Source: Setophaga petechia (Eukaryota; Chordata; Aves; Passeriformes; Parulidae). Taken from it: 64,000 nucleotides of DNA. Positions 11,061 through 22,900 of the stretch are shown in pieces. How positions within the stretch are numbered: position 1 is the first letter of the stretch; each line of letters begins with the position of its first letter. The notes under the pieces are model-generated. The model was not told the DNA's origin. It saw nothing but the letters and a program-made list of their open reading frames with translations, and ran no database searches. The position numbers were made by a program, and so were the translations under genes. The stretch lies in the NCBI GenBank assembly GCA_024362935.1, contig JANCRA010000006.1, positions 30,683,924 to 30,747,923 on the forward strand, read 5' to 3'.

Positions 11061-14000
11061 ACTGAGGCTGCACCGTGGGGGTCATGGAAGGTGGGAGGCT
11101 GTGGGGATGGGAGCGGATGGCAGCCAGGGTGGGGCAGTGGAGAGTGAGGGCAGCAGGACACGGCGTCCCCCAGCCGGGGGGTGGCAGCGGTGGCAGGTGC
11201 CCACAGGGGAGGACAGGGGGCTGTCCAGCTGCCACGCTGAGCTGCCCTTCGCTCAGATGTGGGGGGCAGGCAGCAGATCTGGGGTGTGCCCAGCGGGATG
11301 GGAAATCCCAAACCAGCCTCAGCACCGAGGCTCATCCCAGTGAGCAGGGGAGCTTCTGGACAGATGGACAAGCTCACTGCCCCACGGCTCACCCCACAGC
11401 TGCTCCTGCTGCAAAAGCCCGGGAGGAGACCTGTGTTCCCACGGAAGAGGTCTCAGGAGGACAGCAGCTGGATTCAGCCTCAAGATCCCTCCCAGTCCTC
11501 GGCTATCATTTAAAGCGTTAAAAATCCTTCTGCCCTGGCTCAGGCTCCGAGGACTGAGAGCCCTTTGTGTGCAGTGCTGACACGGCAGCCTGGCCCGTGA
11601 AGGCAGGATTGTACCGGGGCTGGGGGAGAGAGGGGCCATGAATAAACCTCACTGTTTTCCCCTTGTAATTCTCCAGATCTGGAGTCCCTCCCAAGCGTGG
11701 GGCTGGACAGCCAGTGCCCTAACCCCATTATGATTTTCCAGGTATTCCAGTGTAACCCCTTGACAAGTCCCCCTCCATCCTGCACAGCTGCCAGAGCCTC
11801 CCGTTCTGCTCCAGCAGCTGCTCGTGGCCATTCCATGGGATTGCTCCTGGCCCACCACTCTCCCTGCAGCTCCTCACCTGCTGAGGTGGAGGCCAGACCC
11901 CCAGTGTGCAAATTCAGGAGGAATTCTGGTGTTTCACCAAGAGCTGCCATTTCCAGCTCCCCTCGGAGCTGAGCATTCCTTATCACCCCTGACCCTGAAG
12001 TGGCTCATCCTCCACTTTGTTTCCCTTGGCCTGAGCACGAGCCTCTGAGCCCCAGCACAGGGACAGGATCCACGGCCTCCCTGGCACAGCTCTTGGGAGC
12101 AAGCAGCTCCAGCTGGCAGCTGAGGCTCAGTGGGAGAATCCAGCCAGCAAGAGGGAAGGCGTTGCTTCCCTGCTGCAGCCCTGGGGAACCTGCTGATTGC
12201 TCTTCTCTCTCTGCTCTGACCCTGACCCTGCCCTCATGGTGCACATGGACTCAGCTGCTCATGGGAGAGAGCATCCCACGGCAGCTCTGCTGGGGAGATA
12301 AAAGGGCTGAGAGCAGTCACCAGAGGGTTCTCTACATGACAGAGGCTGGGAGTGACTGAATCTGGGTGGACAGAGTGGATTTTGCTGCCAGGAAGGTGAG
12401 GGCCAAGCTTCTCTGAGCTGCCCTGGCAAGCTGAGCTGCCTGTGCCAGCAGGGAATGCACAGAGCAGAAAGGGGACAGGGACAGGTGTGTTCCCATGCCA
12501 AAGTTCCTCAATGAGCTCCCCATTATCCTCATGATCCTGTCATTAGACAATAAATACTTCAGGAGGAGTCAGAAATGTGTTTCAGTGTTGGTTCATCTTC
12601 ATGCAGCCCTACCACACCCCCCCTCAGCCCCAGCTCCCCACCCAGAGAAGATGCTGGAACTGGAGAGCTCTGGCAAGGTTTCCTGCAGTTCTGCCTGGTT
12701 CCTGACCATGCCTTGCCCCTCTTTGCCCACAGGTGTGGGAGCCCAGCCCCAGCTGCTGGCCGGGCAGGGTGCCTGGCACAGGGCTGGGTGCACTGGGGCA
12801 CTGGCAGTGATGCCAGCTGAGGGATTAGGAGAGCTGAGCAGGCTCCATATCCACAACAGAGTTTGTTAAATGGCCCCAGCAGTCAGGGAAATCCTGGCAC
12901 TTTGTTTGACAAAGACTGGGAGATCAGGCCCTCCCTGTGACTCCACTCAGAGTCTCTCTCTGCCATGATTTTGGTTCCACAGAGGATCCATGCACTTTTC
13001 TCAGAGAGAAAGCTCCCAGGGGCAGCAGCTCCCCAGATTCCAAATGCCTCACCTCTCTCCAGCCAGGGAATTCTGCCAGGCAGATATTGGGGGTTCTGCT
13101 CTGCTCCTCTCACAGAAGGCAAAATGCATTTGAACATTCTGAGGTGCTTTTTGTGTGTCTGTACCTGGTCAGTGAGGACCATGGCGCTTCTCTGTCCCTC
13201 ACCTTGGAGGAACTGCTGATTTCAGCAGCTTTGTATTGGCTTGCTCAGAATAAATTGTGTTTTCCTTCAGTAATTTTCAGTGGCATTGATGGTGGCTCAG
13301 GCATTTGGACCTCAGCTCAGCCCACACCCCAGTGCCTGCCTTGCATCCCTGGTTTTGCCTGTCATCACATATAAACTTTGCCTTTATCCCAGATAACCTG
13401 CCCTGATCTGGGGGTCCTTAGGACAAACAAGCTTGAGCCATAAGTTCCAGCTTTCTCTTTTGTGATCAGGAAAGCTGGAACCCCATTAAAATGGGAGCTG
13501 AGGGTGTTTCATAGTTACAAGATGTCAGCAGCCAAGAGGTTTAAGAAAAGCAGGAGGGAGAGAAGCTTCCAACAAAATCCTCAGGGCTGGCAGTCTTGTG
13601 CCTGTGCCTCAAATAGCTTGTCCTGTGGCTCATCTGCAAACTCTTAACATCCACATGACTTGGCTTATGCCACGATTACCTTACCTGCCAGCCAGCCTTG
13701 TCTTAAAAAGAAATAGAGAAGTGCAAAGGCATTTCTGCACCGAGCCCTGCAGGAATGCTCTGGGCTCCCTGTTCCCTGTGCTGCTAATCGCCAGGGGAAT
13801 TTGTACCCTCTGCCTCAGCTGCCTGCTCTGCAGCCCCTGGAGGATTTAAATTGCAGATGGAGTTGCACAGCTTTTACCAAAGTTGGTCTGACCTACAGAG
13901 TGCCATTAAGCTCCTGAAATGCCTCTGGCTCTGGGCAGCAGTGGAGCAAGGGAGGGATTTGTGGTCACCCTGGGGGTCACAGCCAGCGCTGTAATGACCC

Positions 14001-17000
14001 TGGCACCGTGGCACGGCCGTGGCTCAAGGAAGGGGCAGCTGCTCACCACAATCGTTGGGTTCCCTTTTTTGGGTGTGTATCCAGGACTGGCTGAAGAAAT
14101 GGGAATCTGTAACTCTCCTCTTGACCTTGAGCAGCCTCTGGGTAGCTACAGCAGTGATCAGCAGCAGGTAAATCCTGCTCCTCTCCCAGCACACGCACAG
14201 CCCAGGCGGGCCAGCCCTCCTGTGCCATGGTGTGGCACTGCCAGGCAGGCACAGCCCCCTGCAGCCGTGCTCCCCCAGCCTCTGGGGGCACAGCAAAGCA
14301 GGATAGGGCCTTCCTCCTGTTCCTGTGGCACCCAGAGCCCGGCCTCAACCCCCAGACATGCTGTTATGTCCCTCCTGTCACCAAGCAGGAGCCTTGTGCT
14401 GCTCTGCAGACAAACTGAGCCAGAGGCCACCCTGTCCCTCCTCGCTTCTGTGCCAAGGCAGGGACAAGATGCCATCACAGCTGCAAGGAGCTCATGGCTG
14501 TGAAGGAGGGGACATGAAATCCCAGGAAAGGTCCTGAGGAGCCTCACACACCTCAGGATCTCCAGGTTCGGGCACCACAGGTCGCAGTGCACAGGATTTG
14601 GGGTTGCTGCAGCTCCTGCAAGCACACTTGGTTCTGCTCTTCTATGCAAATCCTGTCCCTGCTGCCAGTCTGGGGGTGCCCCAGCTGTGCTGGTGAGGAG
14701 GGTGCGCTGCTGTTCCGGGAGCTGTGCCGCGGTGGGGCTGGGGAATCCCGTTTGCAGCGAGCATGGCAGCGTGCCAGGGAAGCTGAGGGCGCTGCGGCGG
14801 CCTGAGAGCTCCCGCAGGGCTGCGGGGGTGAAGAGGGGAGGAAAAGACAAAATAGAGCAAAAGCAGTGACAGAGGAAACAGGTTTATCATCCCTCTGTGG
14901 AGCGCTGGGGTGCAGCACAAGGGGTTTTCTGGGGCAGGATGCAAAATTGCACCGGGCTGCTGCATGCAGCGGTGAATGAGCTCTGGGAAAGCCTCGTGGC
15001 CGGGTCCAGCAGCCCCGCTGGGGTGGGCAGGGGAGCAGGGACTCCCCAACTTCTGCTTTGTCCCCTGCGGTGGGTTTGTGAGTTCAAATGTGAATGCAGC
15101 AGCTGGGAGCAGCCGTGTGAGCTGGGCAGGGCTCAGAGCTGTGGGCAAACCCCGGGGCAGCCCTGCAGGGCACCCAAACGCTGCACAAGGCGGGGGACAA
15201 GGGGACAGGCTGGGCAGGGGAGGTGGCGGGGCTGCTTCAACAAAAGCAGAGCCAGGAATGCATCTGGGCAGAGACTGTGCAGAAGTCCAGGGGAAAAGTC
15301 AAACCCCGCCTCTCCCCAGTGCAGGATGCTCAGCGGCCCTCAAAGAGCTCAGATTGGGGTGACCAAGAGGGACAGAGTGGAGAGGGGGTCAGGGCCAGGC
15401 AGGTGCCCCAAGTGCTGCCCTGGGGCTTGCTGAGTGCAAGGACCAGCCCAGCTGCATCACTGGGACAGGGAGATGGCACAGCTCAGGGCTGCTCTGGGGC
15501 AGGATGTGGCACTGATTCAGGCCACGGGAGGAGGGCTGGTCCCACAGTCAGCTGTCCCTGGCCAGCTGCCAACCCAGCACCCCGCCCCCGGAAAAGCCTT
15601 CATTTTTGGGTGGCAGAAAATCGACATCCTCCTTCCCAAAACGTCACGTTGAGGCAGCACAGCAAAGTGTGAGGGGCAGAGGGGACCTCCTGAGCCCTCA
15701 GCCTGGCTCTGTGGGACATCCCTCCCTGGCCCTGGTGGGATTCAGAGCCCTCCAGAGCTATGGCAGCTCACACTGGCCATACAGGGAGGGAGAACAAGGA
15801 CCAAGGTGTTGAAAGGCTGAACTTCAAGCCCTGTCACCCTGGACACTGCTGTGCAAGCACTTCTCTGGTGTTGTGTGCTCTGGGCAGGTGCTGCAGGCAC
15901 AGCCCTCCACACCACTGGGACATTCACCCATGGCAAAACAGCTTCCAGAAAACATGAGATCCCAGGGGAAAACATGCTGGAACTGGATCTTTCTCAAAAC
16001 CTACTCAGAAGTGGGGTTTACAAGAGTGAGGAGCTGCATCAAAGCAGAAGCAGCTGGCGTCCAAGCCAACAGAGAAACCAAAACCCTCCTGATCCCAGAG
16101 TGGTGCCAGTGCAGAGAGTGGCCACAGCCCGTGCCAGGTGAGACCTGGTTTATAGCTGGCACGGTGGCTGGAGCACCCAGCCAGCTTTTGCCATCCTGCT
16201 GCACTCTTCCTCTCCACTCGTGCCCCACTCGTGGTAGGTTTGGCAGCATCTGGGAACCAGCTCTGCCTGTCTGCTCTCGCTGTGTCACTCAGGGAGAAAA
16301 CCCCCTTCACCCAAACCCAGCGTGCCCAGTGGTGTAAGCCCGCAGTGGGCAGTGGGGTACACAGCCACAGCCATGTCCCTGGCACACAGCCCCTGCTCCC
16401 TGCAGCAGGCACTGTCCCCAACAGCACAGAGACACCCAGGGGTGCCCTAACCTGAGCTGAGTGGTGTCAGCAGCCAAAACTGACAGCTTTTGACCTCCGT
16501 GCTCACATGATGAGCAGAGCAGCTTCCAGGACACCCTGCAGGAGCATCTTTTCTTTTGCATTCTGCCTGTACCCTGTGCCAATATTTCCCCAGTGGCAAT
16601 GGGCACACTGTGGGAGGGAGAAGGGAGAGCTCAGCTCAGCTCTGCTCTCTAAACCCACCCGAGCAGGGGCTCAAATGCTACAGAGCCGCCAGGAGGTTGC
16701 TTTGCTCCCAGGTCGGTCCCACTTCCCCTCTGCTCCGCGTGTGCCCCACGCTGGACAAAACCCCTGCCAGGCTGGGAGGGACGGGTGCAGCAACTGGGAG
16801 GATTGCCAGGGGACAAAGGCTGTTCAGAGCCCCTTGAAGCACAGGGGACTCAGAAGCAGGAATGGAGATGGAAAAGGCGCTGCCTAGGAGGTGACAGACA
16901 AACGCCCTGCGGGAAGCGCCTCCCTCCGTCCCAGCCGCAGCGGCCCGGCCGCACGGTGGGATGAGGCCGGGCAGCACCGCCGGCTCCGGGGGCCCTCGCG

Positions 17001-17960
17001 GGCACATCCCCGGCTTCACGGGGATGGCCAGGGCATCGCAAGGAGCTGGGGGTGCCCTGAGGAGGAGCTCCCTTTGTGTCCGCAGCCCCGCACCGCGCCC
17101 CAGCCCCGCGCAGGCACTGCCATCTGCAGGCAGAGCCCCGGGCCGGCTCCGGCCCTGCCAGCACCGCGACCCCCGAGCCCCCGGCAGGGAGCGGCCACCG
17201 CACACTCCTGGCAGGGAGCGGGCACAGCCCCTGGCAGGGACCGGGCACCGCACACCCCCGGCAGCGAGCCCCTGCTGCAGCGGGACCCTCCATCCGAGAG
17301 CAGCCGTCATGAAAGCCCGGAGAAAAGGGCAGTGGCTTCTCCTCCCCTCTGCCCGAGCAGCCGGACAGGAGCTGAGCTCACACCTGGCTGTGTAGGAGGC
17401 GCAGAGAGCCCAGCAAAGCAAAATCCTGTCCAAGCGTTCCTGGCACGGAGCATCAGCAGCATCCCTCCCCTGTTCCAGGGACGAAAGAGGGCTCCGCCTT
17501 TTGAAGGCAGCCAGGAAATTGCTCCTAAGGTGTTCCCTGGAGGCCCAGGCTGGCCGGCGGGAGAGGAGAATTCCTGCCATCCCTCTGGGCAAGCAGCACT
17601 CACAGTTCTGTGCCTTGCTCAGACTGGCACAGCCCACGGGGGACACACACCCCACTCACTCCCGATTTGAGCTGTTTGAACAGCATGGCCACAAAACTGT
17701 CCCCATAAAATTCTGCCTGTGCCGAGGAGGTTTCCTGGCAACAGGCAGAGATGTGCCAGCAGGGAGAGACCCCTGCTATAACCAAAGTACAGCTTCTCTG
17801 GCAGAAAATGGGCAAGATCACCTCTTTCAACTAGTTCTGCCTCCAAAAGGGAGCCCTTATATCCCAGTGGTTCCATCTATGGGGTCTTCATCCTCCTGTG
17901 TCCCTGGAAGGAAGGAAAGCATCCCCCAGGGTCACAGGAATGAGACACAGGACACTCCAC
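11061..17960. other. Intergenic region between SEC22B 3' end and NOTCH2-like promoter
   Basis: This is about 6.9 kb of moderately GC-rich sequence without an exon I can recognise. The reading frames are overlapping, low in conserved-domain character and rich in Ser/Pro/Ala, as is typical of chance frames in GC-rich bird DNA. No tRNA, rRNA or small RNA gene was recognised. The one compositional outlier is the CpG-rich block at 16.9-17.3 kb, listed separately. Confidence 0.6.
16895..17295. other. Intergenic CpG-rich block with degenerate tandem repeat
   Basis: CG dinucleotides are clustered here against a CpG-poor flank on both sides. At about 17180-17270 a string of the type CGGCAGGGAGCGGGCAC recurs three to four times with changes. 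No start codon, splice pattern or protein similarity supports a coding exon. It could be a small orphan CpG island (promoter of a non-coding RNA, or an enhancer) or simply a GC-rich minisatellite. Confidence 0.4.
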
Positions 17961-17965
17961 GCCGC

Positions 17966-19829
17966 AGAGGGGATTTTTCAGAAGCATTTATTTCCCTGCT
18001 GACACTGGGGCTGCAGAGGGCAGCTGCTCCCTGAGCTGCCCCGTGCTGCAGAAACATCACCCCCTCAATCACAGCAATCCACGGACGGTCGGTGTCTGAG
18101 CGGTGAGACCTTCCAGCACCTCCGTTACACAGACCCACAGCACTGGGACATTCACCTCAGAGGGACACCACTTAAAAGGACTTAAAATCATTATAATAAT
18201 TATAATAAAGCAACCTACAAAGTAACACTTAGAGGCATCATGCAGAAACCGGATTACTTAAGACTATGTGGCAGCTCAGAGTTGCTGGGTTCATCGGTGG
18301 ACGAGTGCTTGACTGCATTCTGCCAGTCCAACAAGGTGCCAAGTTGGGCAGCATTCCCAGACAGGACAACAGCTGTGCTTCCCATCCCGTGGCAGGAAAC
18401 ACTTCCAGGTCACAGTTTATACATCCAGAACTACACAAGGTTATGTGCTTTTAAAAGGTGCTGGGAAGTCCTGACACTTCCTTCTGTGACACCACCTGCT
18501 TCCTCTACCAAGTGTCAGACATTTGAGAGCAGCAGAGTGTCTGAGCTGTGGGGTTTCTTTTTTCTCTCTCCTTTTTTTTTTTTTTTAATAAAACCAAAAT
18601 CTGCTAAAATGTTATTCTCAGCATAGGTGGACCAAAAAAAAAATTGTAAAAAAAAATCACATTACATTGGTGATATAGAGATTGGCCCATAAGAAAGAAG
18701 AAGCTCTATACTATTGCCCCATAATGAGTTTTTCTTCACCTACAGTTTCAACTTCCCAAATGAGGTAGGGAGAAGGTGACCATGGGTAAAAGAGGTGGTG
18801 TTTCTAAAGGATTTCACTGTTTTGAAGTTATCTTAATCCTTCATGTAGTGTTCTTTACAGGAACACTGCCTTCACAACAACATTCAGAGTTTTGGTTTTT
18901 TGGTTGTTTTGGGTGAGGGAAAGAGGGAGAAAGAAAACAAGGATCCCAGAGATGAAATGCTGGCAGTTTTGACACATTTTGGAAGGAAAGCACAGTTATA
19001 AAAAGGAAGGAAATAATGTAGTGAATCTGCAGCTAGAAGGGAAAAATAGAGAGTGCTGACATAGTTTGCACTGTGCCCGTTCCAACGGCATCGAATTGCA
19101 CACCCTGTTCATGTGGAAACATACTGTCACACACAGCTGTCAGGAGAGGGAGAGTGGACACTTAGAAACCTGGAGTTTAATTCTGCAGAACCAGTTAATA
19201 CAGAAGCCTTCCACTGCCCCTCCTAGTACTGGACAGAATGTGTTTTAAGGCATAGTTTAACATCCATTTCTTCCTAAAGCAATTTAAAGTGTAACAAGCC
19301 AGGATGTCAGACACAAAACACTCAACAGGTATTCTGACAGAGGTGAAAGCTGGTTTATGTACAGTGAAATACTTGCCTGCAAACGGGGGAGTCTTGAAAA
19401 AGAAAGAAAGAAAAAGAACTGCAGACCCAGATTCTAAAAAAGCAAACATTACCAACACAAGGAATGTTCATTAGAGTCCAGTTCCCACTAGAGCTACTCA
19501 ACAGGAGGATGTACAATATGATTACGCTAAACAGCACTGATTGACTGATCCCAGAGTGCCCCGGGAGGGGGAAGAACCTTGGGAGGCCAAACTCTGCTGT
19601 ATCCCAGTGCAAACTGCCTCAGAGGAAAAGCCTGCAGTCAACAAGCCCTCACACCTATTGTTAGGCTCCACTAAGGGATGCAGTAGCCAGGTGTCACCTA
19701 ACAACTCCAGGACACTCCTGCGAAAGTGATGGTCCTGTGTGGATTCTAATGCACATCCCCCATGAGCAGTGTCCTGCACACATTCACCTGCCAGGCCACT
19801 GGCTTTCCCTCTTCCATGGCTGGGCCAGC
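17966..19829 (-). other. SEC22B: Probable SEC22B 3' UTR
   Basis: The sequence directly after the SEC22B stop (TGA 19832-19830) is AT-richer than the intergenic DNA beyond it and contains no coding exon. On the minus strand an AATAAA lies near 17988-17983 and would place a cleavage site around 17965. An ATTAAA followed by an A-run (minus strand, about 18590-18560) is an alternative nearer signal. The extent is inferred from composition and signals only. Confidence 0.4.
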
Positions 19830-19984
19830 TCACAGCCACCAGAACCTCACATAGACAATCAGCATGATGAAGAACACGGCTACGGCCGCCAGCTTGGCGT
19901 ACGTGGAGCGCATGTTCAGGTACTTGGCGTCCTGGCGGTACTTCTTGGACAAACTGGACAAGTTGTTGGCCTTGGAATCAAGAG
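19830..19984 (-). CDS. SEC22B: SEC22B coding exon 5 with stop
   Basis: The acceptor is GAACAG|CTCTTG; the exon runs 155 bp to TGA at 19832-19830. It encodes the C-terminal half of the SNARE motif ([17 protein letters not shown]) and the membrane anchor, ending RFWWL. Confidence 0.97.
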
Positions 19985-22900
19985 CTGTTCAAGGGAAAGG
20001 GGAGAGGAGTTAGGATCAAATGAGCATTCCCCAAATGTTACATTAAGTGTACAAGTTTCTCTTGGCAGTGTGACCTGTGCCCCCTGTCCCCAGAGCTTGT
20101 CCTGCTGGGATAGAGCCACCTGAGCTGGAGAGGGGCTGGTGTCCCCCACAGCAGCACCAGTACCTGCCAGCTGGTTCAAAATACAGCTGATCCAGGGTCA
20201 AGCCTTTCCCTCAGGATGCTCTGCCCACCCAGCTGCCCCAGGAGACAGCACTGTGTGCCAAACAGTACCTGACAGGGCCTCTCCTCGCTGTAGGACCTCC
20301 TCAATGTTGGCCACCATAATCCTCTGCACATCCTGCAGCTCTGTGTTGATGGAGCCCAGGTTCCTCCTCGCCCGGCTATCAATGTAGAGCTTCTTGGTTT
20401 TCTGGATGTAGGTGTCTGGAAGGAGACAGGGCTGTCAGGGGGAGTCTCACCTAGCACAGAGCTGCCTGGCTGCAGGAGTGGGAGCACTGCTGAGACAGCC
20501 AGAAGACTACATGCAAATATTCACTGGAGTGAGGCCAAAGACTAAAAGGAGGAAATCTGAATTAATGGACGTGCACAACTTCCATACCACTTCTCCATTC
20601 TCCTGCTCAGAACACCAGTGTCTCTAGTGCCAAGGAGAATTTGAGGTGTCAATTCCACAGGACAAGCTGCAGAGAATCCCATGGCTGCTGCTCCCTCCCA
20701 GCAAGAAGTTTCCTGACTAGCCACAGGGAGAGGGACCTCACCAAATTCAATGAAGGAATAGGGCCTGGAGACTGTTGGAACCTTCTTGCCATGCTGCTCA
20801 TCAAACTCTGAGTGCAAGTCCTCCAGGTATGCAAAGGCCAGTTTCTTGGGGAATCCAGCTTCACACAGGACCAGGTAACACACTCCTTTCTCGATGATGT
20901 AGCTAAAAGAATGGCAGACAGAGCATTAATCAATCAATTTTGAACCTATCCTGTCCAACACCACCCTGCACGCCTCTATTCCTATGAGGCAATGAGAACT
21001 GGATACAAGAACTCTGGGTTTTCTATGTCTGGATCAAGTGTAAACCTTTCTGCAAAGCAATGGCTTATCTTTTCTTCAGCCAAAATAAATTTTCTTGTAG
21101 CCTCAGACTCCATGCCAACAGTCTTGGGCTTTGACTTCAGCTGAACAAAAGCTGGCCGGTGAATACCATTAGCTTAACAAAACACCACCAACAAAAGAGT
21201 TGTAATTTTGGAGTATAAAAAAGACAACACCCTGCAGTCAGGAGGAGGGGAGCACAAGAAAGTTTGCCAGCAGAGTAGAAGGGAAGGTGGCCAACACATC
21301 TCTAAGTGGCAGCACAGCCAAGTACCCGAGGCCCAGGAATGGGAAGCTGAGGCTCTGAGATGAGGAGGCACACACAGGAGTTTGGTCTCAGCGTGCTGGG
21401 AAGGCACCCAGTCCCTGCCAGCTGTCCCTCTCCATTTCAGAGGGCTGGCTATCCCCTTCCTCACCACCACCAGCCTGCACATGCATCACCACAGGGGCAG
21501 CTGGGGAGGGCTACTGGTGCTAGGTGGGTTCTGGTGACCTTACAGGCTCACCATGGGTGGGTGTGACCATGCCAGCAGTTCTCTGGCTGCAAGGTGAGGA
21601 GCTCCAAAGCACACAGTGACACTCCTGCTGCTGTGTAAAGTTGCTTGGTTTGCCCCCCCAGCTGAGGGCACATGGGTCTTCTTCTCACCCACCACCAACC
21701 CTGAGATTATTTAGGCTTCACTTTGTCACTCAGCTGCTCCACATTCCCATCTGAATTTTCCTCCTCACTTAGCCAATATAAAAATAAAGGCTACAATACT
21801 CCCACCAAAAGCAAGGGGGTGGAGACAGTAAACAGCCCTGTAAACACTTTTGAATGCTTATCTGTATTCTTCAGGGTGGAGTGTGAATGCTACTTTTAGG
21901 TTACCTTCCTTTGACTTTCTGCATAATGCCATTAAGCATTAGTCTGGTTAGCATAAAGATTAGCAGTGTATTAAAGAAGTGATCCAGTCCTGAGGGCACT
22001 GTAGTAAAATAAGCAGCTTAAAATTTTGTTAATAGACACATCAGGCTTACAAAACAACTTCAGCCCACTCCCCACTGTTTTTCCAGATACCCCAGCAGGG
22101 CCATGTCCTTTAAATGAGCCATCCTCACCTTGTTCCTGGGCTCAGGAGGATCCATTCTCAGGAGGATCCATTCCTCTTGCCTCTATATGGCCCATGTGTG
22201 AACCCTGGCAGCCTCCAAACAACAACAGATTCACCCCAACCAGAAGAAGAAACTCCAGCTGCCATCATCCATTCCACAGCATTTCCCCATGTGCCCGTGG
22301 CCTTTGGTCCTTTTTATGCTCCTCAGCTTGGACTGCATCACTTCCCTTACCCCTGGAGACCTGCTTGCCACACTGGGGTTGCTAAAGATCATCATCCAGG
22401 GCTTGATTTAGCCACTGCCATGACGAACAAGACTTGAGAAAATCTATTGAAATGAGGAGAACTAGTGTCAGAAGGGAATTCTGACAGCACTGCTGGAGCA
22501 GCACTCTCCAGGTGAGAGCACTCTGAGGAACATGTCCCTGTTCCTGCTCTGTTTGTCTCTGCCTGGCCCAGCTGGTCCTGCCTGGAGCTCCTCAGATGCA
22601 TTTCCCACTTGCTTCTCCCTGGTGTGATATTCAGGGTGTTGGTCTGTCAGCACCACAGGGAGCGAGCTCACCTTGCTCTGCCCCAGATTCAGACAATTTT
22701 GTCAACTTCAGACCAGAGTTCCTGCACAGCTGAGCCTCTCAGTTTCATACTCTGTGTGCACCCCCAAGCTTCAGCAGAGCACCTGCCTGCATGTCCTCAC
22801 ACAAGGGGCAGATGTGGCCACTTGCCACTGCTAACTCTGCTCAGAGTGCAGCCAGCATGTCTCTTGTAATCACACTGGGCATTTTGAGAGAGAAAAGCTT

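Noticed and set aside
9370..11392. Long open frames on both strands (up to about 650 codons) across the NOTCH2-like promoter
   Set aside because: They exist because an 11-bp unit without stops cycles through all frames; peptides are simple Gly/Trp/Met/Asp/Glu or Ser/Pro/His/Arg repeats, and frames on opposite strands coexist.
12180..12240. CTGACCCTGACCCTG as a telomere-like tract
   Set aside because: Too short and not the TTAGGG/CCCTAA motif.
18560..18600. T-run followed by AATAAA on the plus strand as a gene 3' end
   Set aside because: No plus-strand exon leads to it; it lies inside the SEC22B 3' UTR on the opposite strand.
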